Shown: one piece after another, positions 23,806 through 36,534 of the stretch
Layout: each line of letters opens with the position of its first letter
How positions within the stretch are numbered: the stretch's first letter is position 1
NCBI GenBank assembly: GCA_022702545.1
Contig: JAHRBC010000005.1
Span: 558,001 to 622,000 of the forward strand
DNA from: Phycomyces nitens
Taxonomy: Eukaryota > Mucoromycota > Mucoromycetes > Mucorales > Phycomycetaceae
Length of the DNA: 64,000 nucleotides
Direction of reading: 5' to 3'
Program-made: the position numbers and the translations under genes
The notes under the pieces: generated by a model
Told to the model about the DNA's origin: nothing
Databases searched by the model: none
Seen by the model: only the letters and a program-made list of their open reading frames with translations

Positions 23806-24572
23806 CTGTGCTTTCAATTAGTCCAAAAACAACTCTCTACGAGGCGTGAGGTTTCTTGGTGTTTGAGTAGGCTCCTTGTCCTCTGTTGATCTGGTTTGCT
23901 GGTATTCTCGAGAAAAAGTAACCTACATTTCTTGATATATATTTTTTACTACTGAAATTACATAGGCGTTTGTTCCCATCCTGTGAAAATCAACAATTAC
24001 ACCCCTCCCCCCAAAAGAACGAGAGCTCTCTAGGAGTATGGGGTTATAACTGTTATTGTTGCCTTGGGCTGTGACAATACTTTTATTTATCAGAGATAAA
24101 GACAATTGAGAGTAGAACATAGACTGGGTGGTTATCTAAAGTGCTGGGAATATATTTGGGTCATAAATCTTGTATTTTATCGAGAATAAATGCCACTGAG
24201 GACTGTAAAATATATTATGCCTTTTTGACTGGCATGAAACTTGGATTGAAAGTCAAGCATATACATAAAATTCTTGGTGGATTGATATTGGAACTCAAGA
24301 CATGCCAACAAGAGTGCATGAAATGCTTCTTGAAATGACACTACTTTGAATAATTGATTGTTAGAGAGCTTTTCTTATTCAATTCCATAATATATTTATG
24401 TGTGGGTTGGTTATATAGCAAAGGAACTTTTTCTTTCGTTTTTTCTATCGAATCAAATTTATATTAAAATCTGCTTTTTTTTCGATGTTAATGTGTTTTA
24501 TAGAGACATTTTGTGTATGAATATAATGTAAGATGAGTTGAAATAAAGGTAAGGTAAAAATACTAGGCATAT
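22985..24572. other. AT-rich intergenic region
   Basis: No recognisable gene. Open frames at 23923-24120 (minus) and 24141-24338 (plus) lack motifs. Contains the ATT microsatellite listed separately. The ~300 bases before 24572 are the 3' flank of the convergent SQR gene. Confidence 0.5.
23761..23805. repeat. Microsatellite (ATT)15
   Basis: Fifteen perfect or near-perfect trinucleotide units in an intergenic region. Likely length-variable between strains. Confidence 0.95.
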
Positions 24573-26090
24573 TTAGGTAAACTTGGAACGGAGAGGCTCA
24601 AGAAGAGTTCTGAACTTGCCAGGACCAACCCAGGTACCGTCCAACAAGGCGTTCCAGTAAATGGCAGGAATAACCTAGGGTACATTAGTAAACACCTGTT
24701 TTTATATAATAAATGGGAATCTCTCTAGATAACCTACCTCCTTGTTAAGGAACTGGCTCACGTTGCTAATCTTGCGCTGGTCAACGGGGAAAGTCTCAAG
24801 TGGCTGTCCGGTGTAGCCAGAGAACTCGGCAAGGATCAACTCTTTGCGGCCAACAATCAAAGGACAGCTGGTATAACCGTCATAAACAGCCTGCTCAACC
24901 TTCTCTCCCTTGATATCAGCAATAAGATTGTGCTTCAATACACCAGATTCGGCAGTAATGGAGGCGGCGGTTTTAGAAGTAGGCAAAGAAGAACAGTCAC
25001 CGAGAGAAAAGACGTTCTTGTAACGGTTGTGACGCAAGGTATCCCTGTTAACATCAACCCAGCCAGCAGCATCAGCCAGCTTGGACTCCTTGATAAAGGT
25101 AGGAGGACCCTGAGGAGGGGCGACGTGCAAGAAGTCATAGTGAATAGTGCTAAGTTCGCCATTCTTTCCATTGTTGCGGAAGACGGCTTCGTGGTTGTTG
25201 CCATCGATGGAGATCAACTCGTTTTGGAAGTTAACCTGGATGTTGCGCTCATCGGCAAGCTTCTGGAGAACCTTGCCATAGTGGTCAACACCAAAGATCT
25301 TGCCCAAGCTGGTGTTGTAAATAACATTGGTCTTGTCGCGAACACCAAACAAACGGAAGGCTTCTTCAGCCAAGAATACCATTTTGGTAGGGGCACCAGG
25401 GCACTTTGAAAGATATGAGCAATTATGTCCTTATCGCATGTGTTAATGTCTTACCTTGAGGGGAGTGTTGGGGAAAGTGAACACGGCATTTCCACCCTTG
25501 AATTCCTTGAGGAACTGGTAGGTCTTTTGGACGCTTTCGGGGGAGTAGTTGGAAGTAACGCCATCTTTACCGAGAGATTCCTTCAAACCCTTGATCTGTT
25601 CCCAGTTAATCTGAATACCAGCAGCAACAACCAAGTAATCGTAGCCAACTGTCTCGCCATTGCTCAAGGTGACCTGGTTGTGGTCAGGGTCAAGTTTGGT
25701 AACCTTGTCTTGGATCCACTCGGCCTTTGAGGGCATTACGCTAGCCATGGGCTTGACAGAGTCCTTAAAGTCCTTGAGGCCTGCACCAACATAGGTCCAC
25801 AAAGGCTGGTACTGTATACAATGAGTTAGTTTGGATTGTCGCGTAAAACAAAGCTCTTTCGGGCATCTTACATAGTGGACACTGGAGGGGTCAATGACAG
25901 CCACCTGGTCCTTTCCAAGCATTCTGGAGAGGGTGGATGATACGGACAGACCACCGGGACCTGCACCTACAACAACAACCTTGAACTTCTTGTCGGCAGC
26001 AGGGGGAGGAGTGGGAGCAGCAGTCTCTGCAGCAGTAGCAAAGGCGCGTCTGGTTGTGGTGAATACTCTAGTGCGTGCAAGGGCAAACAT
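24573..26090 (-). CDS. Mitochondrial sulfide:quinone oxidoreductase
   Basis: Flavoprotein of the inner mitochondrial membrane that oxidises hydrogen sulfide and passes electrons to ubiquinone. Four exons (26090-25872, 25811-25455, 25403-24738, 24674-24573) give 447 aa. The N-terminus (MFALARTRVFTTTRRAFATA) is a clear mitochondrial presequence. The FAD-binding Rossmann motif is VVVVGAGPGGLSVSSTLSRM at ~residue 38. The quinone-site segment HYYQPLWTYVGAG spans the first splice junction. Both redox cysteines of the eukaryotic type are present: CPGAPTK and DGYTSCPLIVG. The second FAD motif is FSLGDCSSLPTSKTAASI. It follows a convergent gap after the Kre9-like gene. Confidence in function is high because all catalytic landmarks are intact. 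Confidence 0.95.
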
Positions 26091-26248
26091 ATTTTTTTTA
26101 ACAAGTGAAAGAAGAGTTGGTAAGCAGCGAAAAATGTTTGTGCCATATTAATATTATACTCTATTCGCCGCACAGTGGCAGTCAAAGATTGGGCAAGGAT
26201 AGATGAGGACGAATTACGAATGCATTTGAAAGTCAGTCGGGTACAAAA

Positions 26249-26461
26249 ATGGCGTCATCTATAAGCTTTGAAGGCGCAATTAAAAAAAAATCCTATTGTT
26301 CGTGGCAGGTCTTGAATGGGCCTGAACAAGCAATTGGTCTAAAAAGCTTATCTTTTGTACAAAATGATGAGAAATATTCGTTTATTGTTCTTGTTCAAGA
26401 GGGAAAAATACGGAAGGTGTTTAATAATTTGTCCGAAATGAAAGAATGTCATGCAATTTAG
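26249..26461 (+). CDS. Possible small protein of unknown function (70 aa)
   Basis: An ATG in good context (AAAAATGG) opens a 70-aa frame (begins MASSISFEGAIKKKSYCSWQ) with balanced residue use. Its stop codon overlaps the stop of the convergent tricalbin-like gene by a couple of bases. It lies 158 bases from the divergent SQR start, so both could share a promoter. I recognise no domain. It could be a chance frame. Confidence 0.3.
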   Translation: MASSISFEGAIKKKSYCSWQVLNGPEQAIGLKSLSFVQNDEKYSFIVLVQEGKIRKVFNNLSEMKECHAI

Positions 26462-29400
26462 ACCTCTCTGGCCATAGCCCGACCAGCACGATCGTCAGAA
26501 TTGAAACCTTCTCTGATGGTATCCACCTTGTGTTTAACAAAGTCCTTGCCACATTCCAATTTGCGCAACACCTTGAACTTACGGATCTTCTTGTTCTTTA
26601 GGCCTTCGTGCATATTCTCAAGGTATTTGGCGTCTTCATTCTCGCTGCCTTCGAGTACAAACTCATCTTCACTCGTGCTTTCCCCATATTCTTCTGACAC
26701 CTCAGATAACACAGACGACCTTCTTTGACTTTTTCGTTCGGTCCCCGCTGCGGTATTTTCGCTGCTTTCTTCTCGAATCCATTGCTGTGCTTTGACTTTG
26801 AAATCTTCGTTATGAAATGGGTCGGCTCCAATCATGTCCTTTGTAAACGATTTGAGGTTGCCGTGAACAGGCGAGAATCCTGGGACGATTTTCATTCGGA
26901 TCTTAACCTGTCCGTAGGGGCCATTCACAGGCCAGTCATCTTCATTCTTATTGGCCTCTTTGGATTTTTCCGGGGTGTATGAATGCAAACCAACCAAGAT
27001 TTCTTGCCAATCATTGTCATAAACCTCCTTGAGCCAGAAACGACCAGTAGCCTTGCTTCCCGAGACAGTTCCTTGGAAACAGTGGATGTAAACGGCGGTT
27101 CGATAACGCATCGTGAGGGGAAAGTATAGCCGCTTTCGGGACCAAGCGTATTGGCCTGCTGTCTCGCCATCGCCTTGTATTTCCTTGAGATCCGAAGATC
27201 GAAGGCGCTTGTGTATAGAAGGGTCGACATTAAGAGCAAGTATTGCCTTTGTTGATCTAAGGGTATCTGATTCCATTGGCGGCTTCAATCCCATAAACAT
27301 TACACGTTCAATTATCAAGGTGCCAACATCTAAACAAGTCAATTAAAGAACATGAGAACCTCTATACAAATCAATTTCATCTGGATCTAAACCTACCTGC
27401 TCCTCTCAATTCACGGGGAAGAGAAAGCTTGACAGGCTTGTAGCGTATGAGCATCGAAACCTTTCCAAATCCAATGCCTTTGATCAGTGGGACCCATCGT
27501 TCGGTTTCTTTGTACTAAACCAAGAATTCGAGTTAGTTTTGGCCTTTATCTGGCTACTCTTACCTTTTCAATCTTTGGGCCAAACAAGTCTCTGAGAGAA
27601 AAGGCATATGTTCCTAGTACAGGATCTCGTTCAAGGTCAATCGAATGCTTGACAGATATGCGGACATATGCAGAATCATAGTCTTTGATGAATTGTTCTG
27701 TAATTGTATTCCAATACTAGAAAAGCATTTAATATCTTGAGATGATTGACAATCATTGACACTTACTGGACTGGGGTTACTGAGTTTAGCGTGTGTTTGG
27801 TACACCTTGAGATCATTGATATACAAGACAGCGTATGGGTTGACAATGGTATTTGAGCTATAAGGATGTTTGAGATCATCGTCTGTTACTCCAGGATCTC
27901 CAATTTCAAGATCTGTAGCCTGTGTGATCTGGACAGACAGGATTCCTGCAAACCAATACAAATATCAGCACTATGGACCATATTTTTTGGAAAACATACC
28001 GCTCTTGTGGTCTGGTGAGATTTGTTCATCATCTTCCTTGTTTCTCTCTCGCTGTTCTGGAGCAATCAAGATGTTTTCTACGGGAACAACATACTTTGGA
28101 TGGAAAGACATTTTGAAATCAAGTTTTACCCTGGATTCTGCCATATTCTTGCCATCAATTGGAGCCCAACTAGAGAAAATACGAGTTATTTTTGCTTAAT
28201 ACATTCCCTGGTTCTTGGGTAAAAATACATACCCATCAAACACTAGATGTTCTTTCTGACACCATCCGGTTACATTTCCAAGGCGATCAAGCTTGCCCAT
28301 CACAACGTCTTTTACAGATATAGAGACAGATCCCCACAGTTCATCGAAATTAACCTTGTCAGCATCCCAGACTTTGATGTCAATCATTGTATCTGCCAGA
28401 ATGTCATCTATAGAGTCCAGAATAAGTTTAATGGAAATACAGTACACCACATGTGCTCGACTCTACCTTGGTGAACAAGAATACACAAAACCTCGTTCCA
28501 TCGCGGATCCTCTTCATTTTCGAGAACTCGGGTGCTTGCCATTTGACGACCAGGCTGGTTACTGAGTGAGACGGTAGCATACGTATCTTTGGCATCTATA
28601 AAAACAAATGTTTAGTGTATCCTTTGGGCTTTAGTGTGTATTATATGGCTTGAATTTTACCTCCAATCTTGGTATGAATATCACGAATCGCCTGTCTGAT
28701 ATCTACCTTGACCACACCAATTGCTGTAGTGTCGCTGGTAGCAGCACCGATCAAGGACTGAATATCGAGTGTCATACTCTTTGGGTCTACCAGATCCGCA
28801 AATCCCAGTTTTACACCTTCATTGACCAATGTTTTCAATACGGGCAACTAAGCATTAAAAAAGAAAGCATTTGTCCATAAGATTGATTGGATTATTATAA
28901 GAATCAATAGAGTCTTACACGCATCACATTCAAGTGCTTTGACATTGGCATCACTCCTGTTGTGATGGTTGGTACACTGGTAAATGAAAATGTAATTTTT
29001 GATAAGAATGGTGGGTCTGCAGAGGTCAAGATCTTGAATAACAGTTTTCCAGAGATATGAGTCAGTTCTGCCTTGACGTCAAGAGGTGCCTTTATGCCGG
29101 TCTTGAAACGGAGTGAAAGACCAGGAGGGGTGGATTTGACATTTGATCTTGAACTGGAAGAGGCAACAGCTCTGGAGCTTAGGCTAAATGAGACTTCTCC
29201 AAACTGTACAATAGGCTTTTAGCTTGATTGTAATATTTGTTAATAATCCTATAGACTTACAATACTCTCATCAGGCTGACCAGGATGATGTGGGAAAACA
29301 CGAATCCTGATAAATGAATGGTATTAGTTATATGTCTCTTTGACTAGGGTCTTACTTTTGGATAACTGGAGATTGGGTTCCGATATCGAAATCTGTCACT

Positions 29401-30880
29401 TTAACTGCTTGCTAATACATAAAAAAAGAGTTGGTTGGATTCTTTGAAAGTGTAAAAGAACCAGGATACTCACGATAATACTGGGAGCGACTGACTGTAG
29501 AGTATCCTCCAAGATATCTTCAACAAAGGCAAACATACGGGGATCGATACTTCTCCAGACTTTTTGCAAGATGAAATTGATCCACTCTACACTTTCTCCA
29601 TTGTTTTCATATAGCTACAAAAGTCAACAATTGTTAATAATCTCTACTGATATATCTATAGGGTTTTATTATTATTATTGATAGACTACTTACAGCCGAT
29701 GCACCATCCAGCTTTTCCAATTGCCAATCCAAGCCTTCCTTTGATTCAGTGCCAACCACCCAATAGGCCAATGCGCCTAAAACACCAGCAGATGGTTTGC
29801 ATGATTACAAAAACAGTGATTTATCAAACAATTCCTATTGACTTACTTCCTGCAATTGCCAGCAACCCAAAGAATAATCCAAAGTGCATTCTACCAAAGA
29901 GGTAGCAAATCATACCACCAGCCAAGATGTATTTGCTCACAATTGATTCAAATCCTTCGATAAGCTCTGCGGGGGATGTAGGCTTTAAAGGCAGTGGAAA
30001 TTTCAACTTGTAACATTTCCTTGGGATATCTTCTTCTGTGTGCGATACGCCGTCTCCTTCGGGCGATGTGTCCTTGGGTCCACCTCTGATGGTACCAACT
30101 GAAGATATTTCGCTAGTGTTTGGCAGTGGCTTGTTTTTCCCAGTAGGTGTCACTGTTTTACGGACTCCTTTGATGCGTGTATCGCCTGCATCGACAGCAT
30201 TGACATGAGGCTGTCGTCCTTTGGGTTAAATATAAAGTACAAGATGTTTAATTTCTTTTATAAAGACTTGCAACTGTTAAACTGGATTATACGACAAACT
30301 TACTTGGGTTAGCACCAGACATTATTGGACCTGGTGGAGGTCCGGCCTGCTGTCTAGCATGCTCATCTTGCAGTTCAGTATAGTTATTTTCCTGGTTCTT
30401 TATGGCGATTATATTATCTTGCGCAATCTTTGATGGTGTCGTGGATAGACGATCGAAATTCGATGGTGCTGAGTTGGCAGAAGACCTGTCCTGTACGTCA
30501 TTCTGATCGTATGGCTCGTCTATTATTTCTGGCAATTCTTTTGTCGGTGGTGGTGGTAATGGCTTATCCAAAGGGCTGACAAGAGGACTTGTGGGGTTTT
30601 CGTGAATGGTTGGCATATCACGATCCGAACCTTTGGTGTTGATCCCTTGCAATTTCAAGTCCATGTCATATAGCGAGGTGTCTTTGGGACCGAGTGCATC
30701 ACTCTCGGTTCCAGAATCACTGCTGTCATAGGGATGTTTTCCCTCTACAGAGGTTGGTGAACTGTAAAAGTAATTGTGATCTTTGGTCAGATCCTCTTTA
30801 CTATGTTCATATTGGCTTGTGTCTTGAGCCGAATTGACATCAATGCTCATTCTCGGTGGCTCAGTAGCTGGTAAGGGCAT
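26458..30880 (-). CDS. SMP and C2 domain lipid-transfer protein, tricalbin/Mug190-like
   Basis: A long multi-exon gene (over ten exons, roughly 1150-1200 aa) for an ER-anchored contact-site protein. The N-terminal ~230 aa are Ser/Pro/Asp-rich and disordered (PLDKPLPPPPTKELPEII). A membrane segment follows (ILAGGMICYLFGRMHFGLFF with ALAYWVV in the next exon). The SMP lipid-transfer domain begins ENNGESVEWINFILQKVWRS and includes FEDILEDTLQ-like and IRVFPHHPGQPDESI elements. Two C2-like domains follow: TYATVSLSNQPGRQMASTRV with IDIKVWDADKVNFDELWGSV, and GILSVQITQATDLEIGDPGV with NPYAVLYINDLKVYQTHA. The C-terminal module (ILVGLHSYTPEKSKEANKNE, then DPFHNEDFKVKAQQWIREE) resembles the fission yeast Mug190 group rather than classic tricalbins. 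The start at 30880 precedes a second Met at 30850. Bridging ER to another membrane is inferred from the family. Confidence 0.85.
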
Positions 30881-31389
30881 GATTATAAAGAGTGGAAGAA
30901 GAGTGAAAAGATGAATTGTACTATTGTGAATATCTATACGATGTCATGGTTGTTTTCATGCACCTTGCCTTTTGTGGGAAAGCAAAACGTCAAAATTAAA
31001 GCTATATTTCACGCCTCTAAAATGTCAAATTGATTTTAAAATAGATGAATATATTATATGCATGGGCAATGGCCTAGCATGTCTATCTGCCCAAAAACCA
31101 AATCAATTATAATAGCCATTGATATGTATATTAAATAAACATTATGGACCATGGCTATATAAATATCTGTTGGTAATGGCTACTACAATACGCATTAATG
31201 GATACAGTCCCATGGTTATTCAAGTCTTGTGGGTTGATATATGATTCCATTTGTATTTTTCCGAAATACAACTTCTTGGATTTTCTGCAGAGACACAAAA
31301 GTGGTTCGTGACTTGCATTCTATTGGTATTGAAAGCCTTTGGAGCAAGGGATACTTTCGTTGGAATACATACACATATTTTACACAATA
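30881..31389. other. Intergenic spacer between divergent genes
   Basis: About 510 bases separating the tricalbin-like gene from the small membrane-protein gene; it presumably holds both promoters. No recognisable gene; AT-rich from 31010. Confidence 0.5.
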
Positions 31390-31650
31390 ATGCGAGGTCG
31401 TATTCTTCCTGTCTTGATAGCATCCGGAATTGGTGTCGCCACTGGCATTTATGTATTCCAGCCATTGTTGAAAGAATATGAAGCGTAAGTATCGGCATAT
31501 TTTGTCACGACTCTTGTATTCATTTGCTTCTTGTCATTCAAAAGTGACACCAATGGAACCTGGGTGCTCCCAGGAGACAAGCAGATCTTGCCTTTTGAAA
31601 ACAAGCCCAGAGTACCTGAACAGACCGAAAGCACTAAAAAGTCGCAATAG
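31390..31650 (+). CDS. Tiny single-pass membrane protein of unknown function
   Basis: Two exons (31390-31484 and 31545-31650), joined by a GTAAGT...AG intron of 60 bases, encode 66 aa. The first 31 residues form one N-terminal membrane helix with a basic start (MRGRILPVLIASGIGVATGI, then YVFQPLLKEYE). The rest is polar with TNGTWVLPGDKQILPFENKP. The spliced frame, the balanced codon use and the clean ATG make it a convincing real gene despite its size. The pattern of a short basic start plus one helix is common among small mitochondrial inner-membrane proteins, but I do not recognise the family. It lies 252 bases before Trm9 on the same strand. Confidence 0.7.
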
Positions 31651-31901
31651 CTGCTGTATATACAACTTGCTGCTAAATAATAATTAAAAAAAAAGAGGAA
31701 TCTTGGTTTGGTTCATTGAGATTCTCGTAATCATTAATGTGAAGCTCTATCATTCGTGATTATTGGTTATATTTTTTGGAAAGTCGCATTTTTTTATTAT
31801 TGTTGTTTGAAATAAATCGACGAGACTGCTTCCTTTGAGAATAAAGGAAAAGACAAGCTTTGATTAGAAAAAAAAAGTTAAGCTAGCTTTATTTATTTGT
31901 A

Positions 31902-33001
31902 ATGTCAAAACCACAACCTGTCGCTGTCGAGACACCAACACAAAATGAACAAGGCTACGAGCAAAGTCATGTCCATGAGGTCTATGAAGTGATTGCAACC
32001 CATTTTAGTGATACTCGTTACAAGGTAATGAGAGTTTTTGTTTTCAATTGGTTGTAATGTATAATATTCTCATCAAGGAATGATCATAATTTTCATTTGG
32101 AAAGCCATGGCCAGTTGTTGAGAAATTCTTGACTGAGATGCCTACTGGAAGTATTGGTGCAGATGTTGGCTGTGGAAATGGTAAATATATTGGTGTGAAC
32201 CCAAACGTTCTTGTTTTGGGATCAGACAGGTAATTTGAGATGAAAATAATACGGGTATAAGGGTTCCTGATCCTACAACTTTGCAAACTAAAAAATACCG
32301 GTATATTCTACTTTATAGAAGCAGCAATTTGATCAAGATTGTAAACGAACGAGGATTGGAAGGAATGGTTGCTGATGGTTTGACTTTACCCTATCGTCAA
32401 AATGCATTTGTAAGTAAATAGACTGGATATATCTGTATTGTCAATGGAAACTAACCAATTTGACCAAGGATTTTGCCATCTCTATTGCTGTCATTCACCA
32501 TTTTTCAACCCCTGAGCGACGTCGACTGGCAATTGAGGTAATATAATGGGTACAATACCAATCCATAGGTTAGCTTTCACACTGCTTTATTTTTTTCCCA
32601 CTAAACAAAATACAAATAGGAACTTTTGCGTATCGTTCGGCCAGGTGGAAAGATATTAGTGTTTGTCTGGGCTTTGGAGCAAACCAAATTCAGCAAGCGT
32701 AATTTTGATGTTGGAAAACAAGATGTATTTGTTCCTTGGACATTATCAACAAAGGGACAACGGGCAGAAGGATCTGATGAAACTGCCAAAGTAACTACTA
32801 CGGTCTACAACAGGTAAGTCAATACTCTAAACGTTTATAAACTACTTTTACAAACACATATTTTGAACTCTATAAAGATACTATCATCTCTTTAAGCAAG
32901 GAGAGCTCGATTCCCTTTTTCAACAGATTGATGGTGTAGTAATCGAAACATCGGGATACGATCGCGATAATCATTATGTAATTGCCCGTAAACCTGAATA
33001 G
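31902..33001 (+). CDS. TRM9: tRNA wobble-uridine carboxymethyl methyltransferase Trm9
   Basis: SAM-dependent enzyme that completes mcm5U and mcm5s2U at the wobble position of tRNAs, usually with the Trm112 partner. Six exons (31902-32024, 32105-32229, 32319-32409, 32469-32537, 32620-32813, 32878-33001) splice in frame to 241 aa. The N-terminus matches the family (HEVYEVIATHFSDTRYKPWP). Motif I is IGADVGCGNGKYIGVNP; further landmarks are VLGSDRSSNLI, ADGLTLPYRQNAF, DFAISIAVIHHFSTPERR and LLRIVRPGGKILVFVWALEQ. The C-terminus YYHLFKQGELDSLFQQ is also typical. The usual yeast-size protein is a little longer. No fused AlkB or RNA-binding domain as in ALKBH8 is present. Confidence 0.95.
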
Positions 33002-34373
33002 TATGCATGTATATAAAGTTTTTTTTTGTGCAAGAAGTCTTGGCAACCACGAATCTTATATACGCTCAATTAAGTATCATTATTATGATATATGTGTGTA
33101 TTGAAATGACCCCTCGCTCCATGCCCATAGGTGTAAACAGACTGTCTTGTATTCATAATGAAGAAAAATTGGTTCCGGGGTAATCACGCAGATTCTTGGG
33201 ACAAAGAGATAGACTACTACCAGCAACTATTTGAACACAATGGTTCTTGTACACGATACTTTTTATTGATATGCTTTATGCGTATTATTTTTACAAGGAT
33301 ATGATAAAATATTGATAATATCTCACAATATAATCATTCAGAGTAGGCTTATTAGTATTGCTCACCTCTACTTTTAATATAGAGTTCAAGACTTTGGTCT
33401 ACACTTTCTTACTTTAGAAAAAGTAATGGACCACGTCACGGCAAATGATGACTTGTCTGTAGCAGAAATAAAGTAGCAAGCAGCATTTTGTACATTAGGC
33501 CATATACTGCAACCAACATTTACAGTTATTAATGTTGATGATGTTTGGCATCAAGAACTCGATCAATACCCACCAGATGGAAATAATTCTATTTTATTGC
33601 ACCGTACTACGTATTCAAGAATAATTGATGCGTCACCATGAGTAGCCTCTCTATTTTATAATTCTTTCTTTATATTCTCTCTATACTTTTTTATATCATT
33701 ATCCCAATACGAAATAAAATAACATGGTTAATAATGTCAAAAAAGAATCTCGGTTTCCAAAAAAAAAACAGTAATTATGTTACCGTTTCATTCACACATG
33801 CCAAAAATTATTATTATCAAGAATGCTTGACATCTTCAACTCCAAACAAACCGCTCATTTCAATGAACAAAGTAGCCTGAGAACTTACAAGATTTTTCTA
33901 GGGTATTGAGATTATCTCATTACCAGGAAAAAAAAAGAGAGATTGCATCCGAATTTTATGAATTGTCAATGATGACATTAATTTTCAACCACGATCTGTA
34001 GAGATAAAGTAGCCTAAAATCGAAAAAAGATAGTTATGTTGCTGTTTTTTTTTTGCAGTTGTCACTTTTTTCACCATATTGTGAAAGTTAGTACTTACAG
34101 TCAGTACACTATTTCACTTCTATTTTTTTAAAAAAAATTCCAAGTCTTTAAATAATTCTATTATATCCAAGATATCAGAATTTAATCTAACTATAGAGTA
34201 TTATAAAATAGTATAAATATTAACATAAATTAATTCATAACAAAGCATCTTACATTTTCTTTGACTCTCAACATATCTCTTTAAAAAAATACTTCCTTAA
34301 GCATACTTTATCTATTTTTGATGTATCTTAGTTATTAAATAATAAATTTTGCACAATCCGACACACAAAAAAC
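33002..34373. other. AT-rich intergenic region
   Basis: Contains scattered short coding-like stretches, for example an ATG frame from about 33160 (MKKNWFRGNHADSWDKEIDY) and similar-density DNA to 33620, with stops and no recognisable family. It may be a decayed gene or element. The rest is poly-A/T-rich up to the tRNA. Confidence 0.45.
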
Positions 34374-34445
34374 GCCCGGATGGTGTAGTGGTATCATTCA
34401 CGCTTCGGATGCGTGAGGTCCCGGGTTCAAATCCCGGTTCGGGCC
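34374..34445 (+). tRNA. tRNA-Pro, anticodon CGG
   Basis: A full cloverleaf folds without an intron: acceptor GCCCGGA pairs with TTCGGGC (one G-U), the D arm is GTG/CAT with loop TAGTGGTAT, and the anticodon stem CACGC/GCGTG encloses loop TTCGGAT, giving anticodon CGG. The T arm CCGGG/CCCGG encloses TTCAAAT. C34445 is the discriminator base. CGG reads the proline codon CCG. A T5 run right after (34447-34451) is the expected RNA polymerase III terminator. Internal A and B boxes are GGTGTAGTGGT and GGTTCAAATCC. Confidence 0.96.
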
Positions 34446-36534
34446 CTTTTTAAGAAAATCTTAAATTTGGGTTTGTTTTGTTGCGATATTTTTTAATCTC
34501 CTAAATTTTGCGCTTTTTAATCGCTTTTCTGAAATATTATTGGTCAAAATGTGTAATTATTGCGCTCTTTATATTCGGCGCGTAAATCTGGGTAAGTGGC
34601 GTTTCAATAATAAATTTTAGTGTGTCTGATTATATTTCGGACAATAATATATTACAATTCCGACATTTTTTTTTAGTATTATTTCGGACGAAAAAAGTAC
34701 GTTTTTATTTATTTATTTTGGACAAAATTATTTTGATGCTTTTTTTTAATGGTTCCTTTTCTTTGACGTATAAACAAAAGACAATTGACCCTTTTGAATG
34801 TATTGTCCACTCAAATAAACATTTTCCTCAAATAACCACACGCTCTTGCGCTTTACATCTTATCATTATTTTTTTATCATGGACATTATTCACTATAATT
34901 CCAGTAATGAACCTTTTTTTTAGAATGCCAAAAGTTTTGAAGATGAAGAAATGGAATTGCAAGACATTTTACTTTATCATGGGGAGATCAAGCAAATAAT
35001 GGACATTAATACAACAATCTCTCTATAATTAGGCAATGGAAAAAGACAATGGAATTAGATTTCAATTCGAATTGATTGTAATCAATTTGCAAAAAGTGTG
35101 ACCTTGATCATGTTGCTCAATTTATAAATGACCTTTGAAATGAGGGACATCTCGTACTTGAAGCCAAGATTGCTTGCGGAATCCCTCGTTAATCAGCATA
35201 CTTTTTCTTGAATGATCTTAATAAAGGCTCAAGAGCTGTCCTTCCTGACAGATCACAAACTGAATCAAAGAGAAACTCTAAAAAAAAAGGTATTCAAGGA
35301 CCATACTGAATTTCTGGAAAGCCTAGTAGACAAAACCTTTTTAGCTATTATTCAAGACATTGAAAAAGGTCTATATCAAAACTTCTCTAACTTGAAAGAT
35401 ACCCATTAGTTTGCTGTGTTAACATGTAAAACTAAAATTCAAGGCATCACTCAACTAACCTCAAAAATACACTATAGCTAGAATATCTCTGAGTATACAA
35501 ATTATTAATCCCTAATATTATTTTCATTTACAAGTTTTCAATTACATTTGCACAATGGGTTTGGCTTGATATCTTGAGCTAATATGAATCTGACTACATA
35601 AAGGGATCTCACTAGCATATAGACTACAAGTGAATGAATATTTAACGTATACAAAAAGTTGATTAAAAAAGTAACTTTTAACAATACTTGATAAAATCTT
35701 CTATTTTGACTCTATCATGTATAAAACAGCAGTATGCAAAAGAGAGATATGTATAGAGATGTTTAATATAGAGTCTATTGATTATATATTTTAAAAATAT
35801 CTGATGGATTTCAACACTTTTGACAGTAAAATGCTCAACATAATTCGCGAGCTTGAGATTGGTTTAATGTCCATAATTTTTACGTGGCTTGAGTCGTTAG
35901 GGACCAGATATAATAATAGTGTACTTTACAATTACATTTCAGAATTAACAAAAGTCTCAAAATTATATGTCTCTAGATTCAAGATTCCCAAGTAAATAAT
36001 GTCCTAGGCGCCATTTAATCACTTCTTTTTTTGGGTGGTTTAATATTTCTTGACCTCAATTGTGTTGGTAAAGTACAAAATATAACAAAGTGAGTCTATT
36101 GTGTACTGAAAGAAATAAAGGGTTGCTACAAATAAGGTGTTGAATGTCATGTATAGAACCGTCAAAGATCACCAACTTTTTATATTTATGCAAGACATGT
36201 ATTTGCTTGATCCCTTTTACTGTCTATTATTCACATGCCAAAACAAGAAAATATAATTGAGTGCCAAAGAAGTGTCTATTCTCATTCAAGAATAGATAAC
36301 AGAGTGTTATTGGAATCAAGCTTTAAATATACTACTTGTATATTTCTAAAAATCAACATTCTAGATATTATTTATACGGACTATTAAGATACATGACAAT
36401 TCACCAACTAGCATATCCTGTGGTCTTGTCTGAGCTAGTGCACAAAGACCTTGACTAATAATTCGTTTAATGAAAATGCTATTAAATAATGCTAAATGCA
36501 AAAGAATAAACATCACCTTGGTTTAATCTCACGT
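34446..36534. other. AT-rich intergenic region with possible decayed coding remnants
   Basis: Apart from the tRNA terminator there is no recognisable gene. Frames at 34622-34999, 35212-35409 and 35804-35995 (all plus) are short and closed by stops. The second (FLESLVDKTFLAIIQDIEKG) weakly recalls the helical C-terminus of DDE transposases, but that is not enough to call it. Confidence 0.45.
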
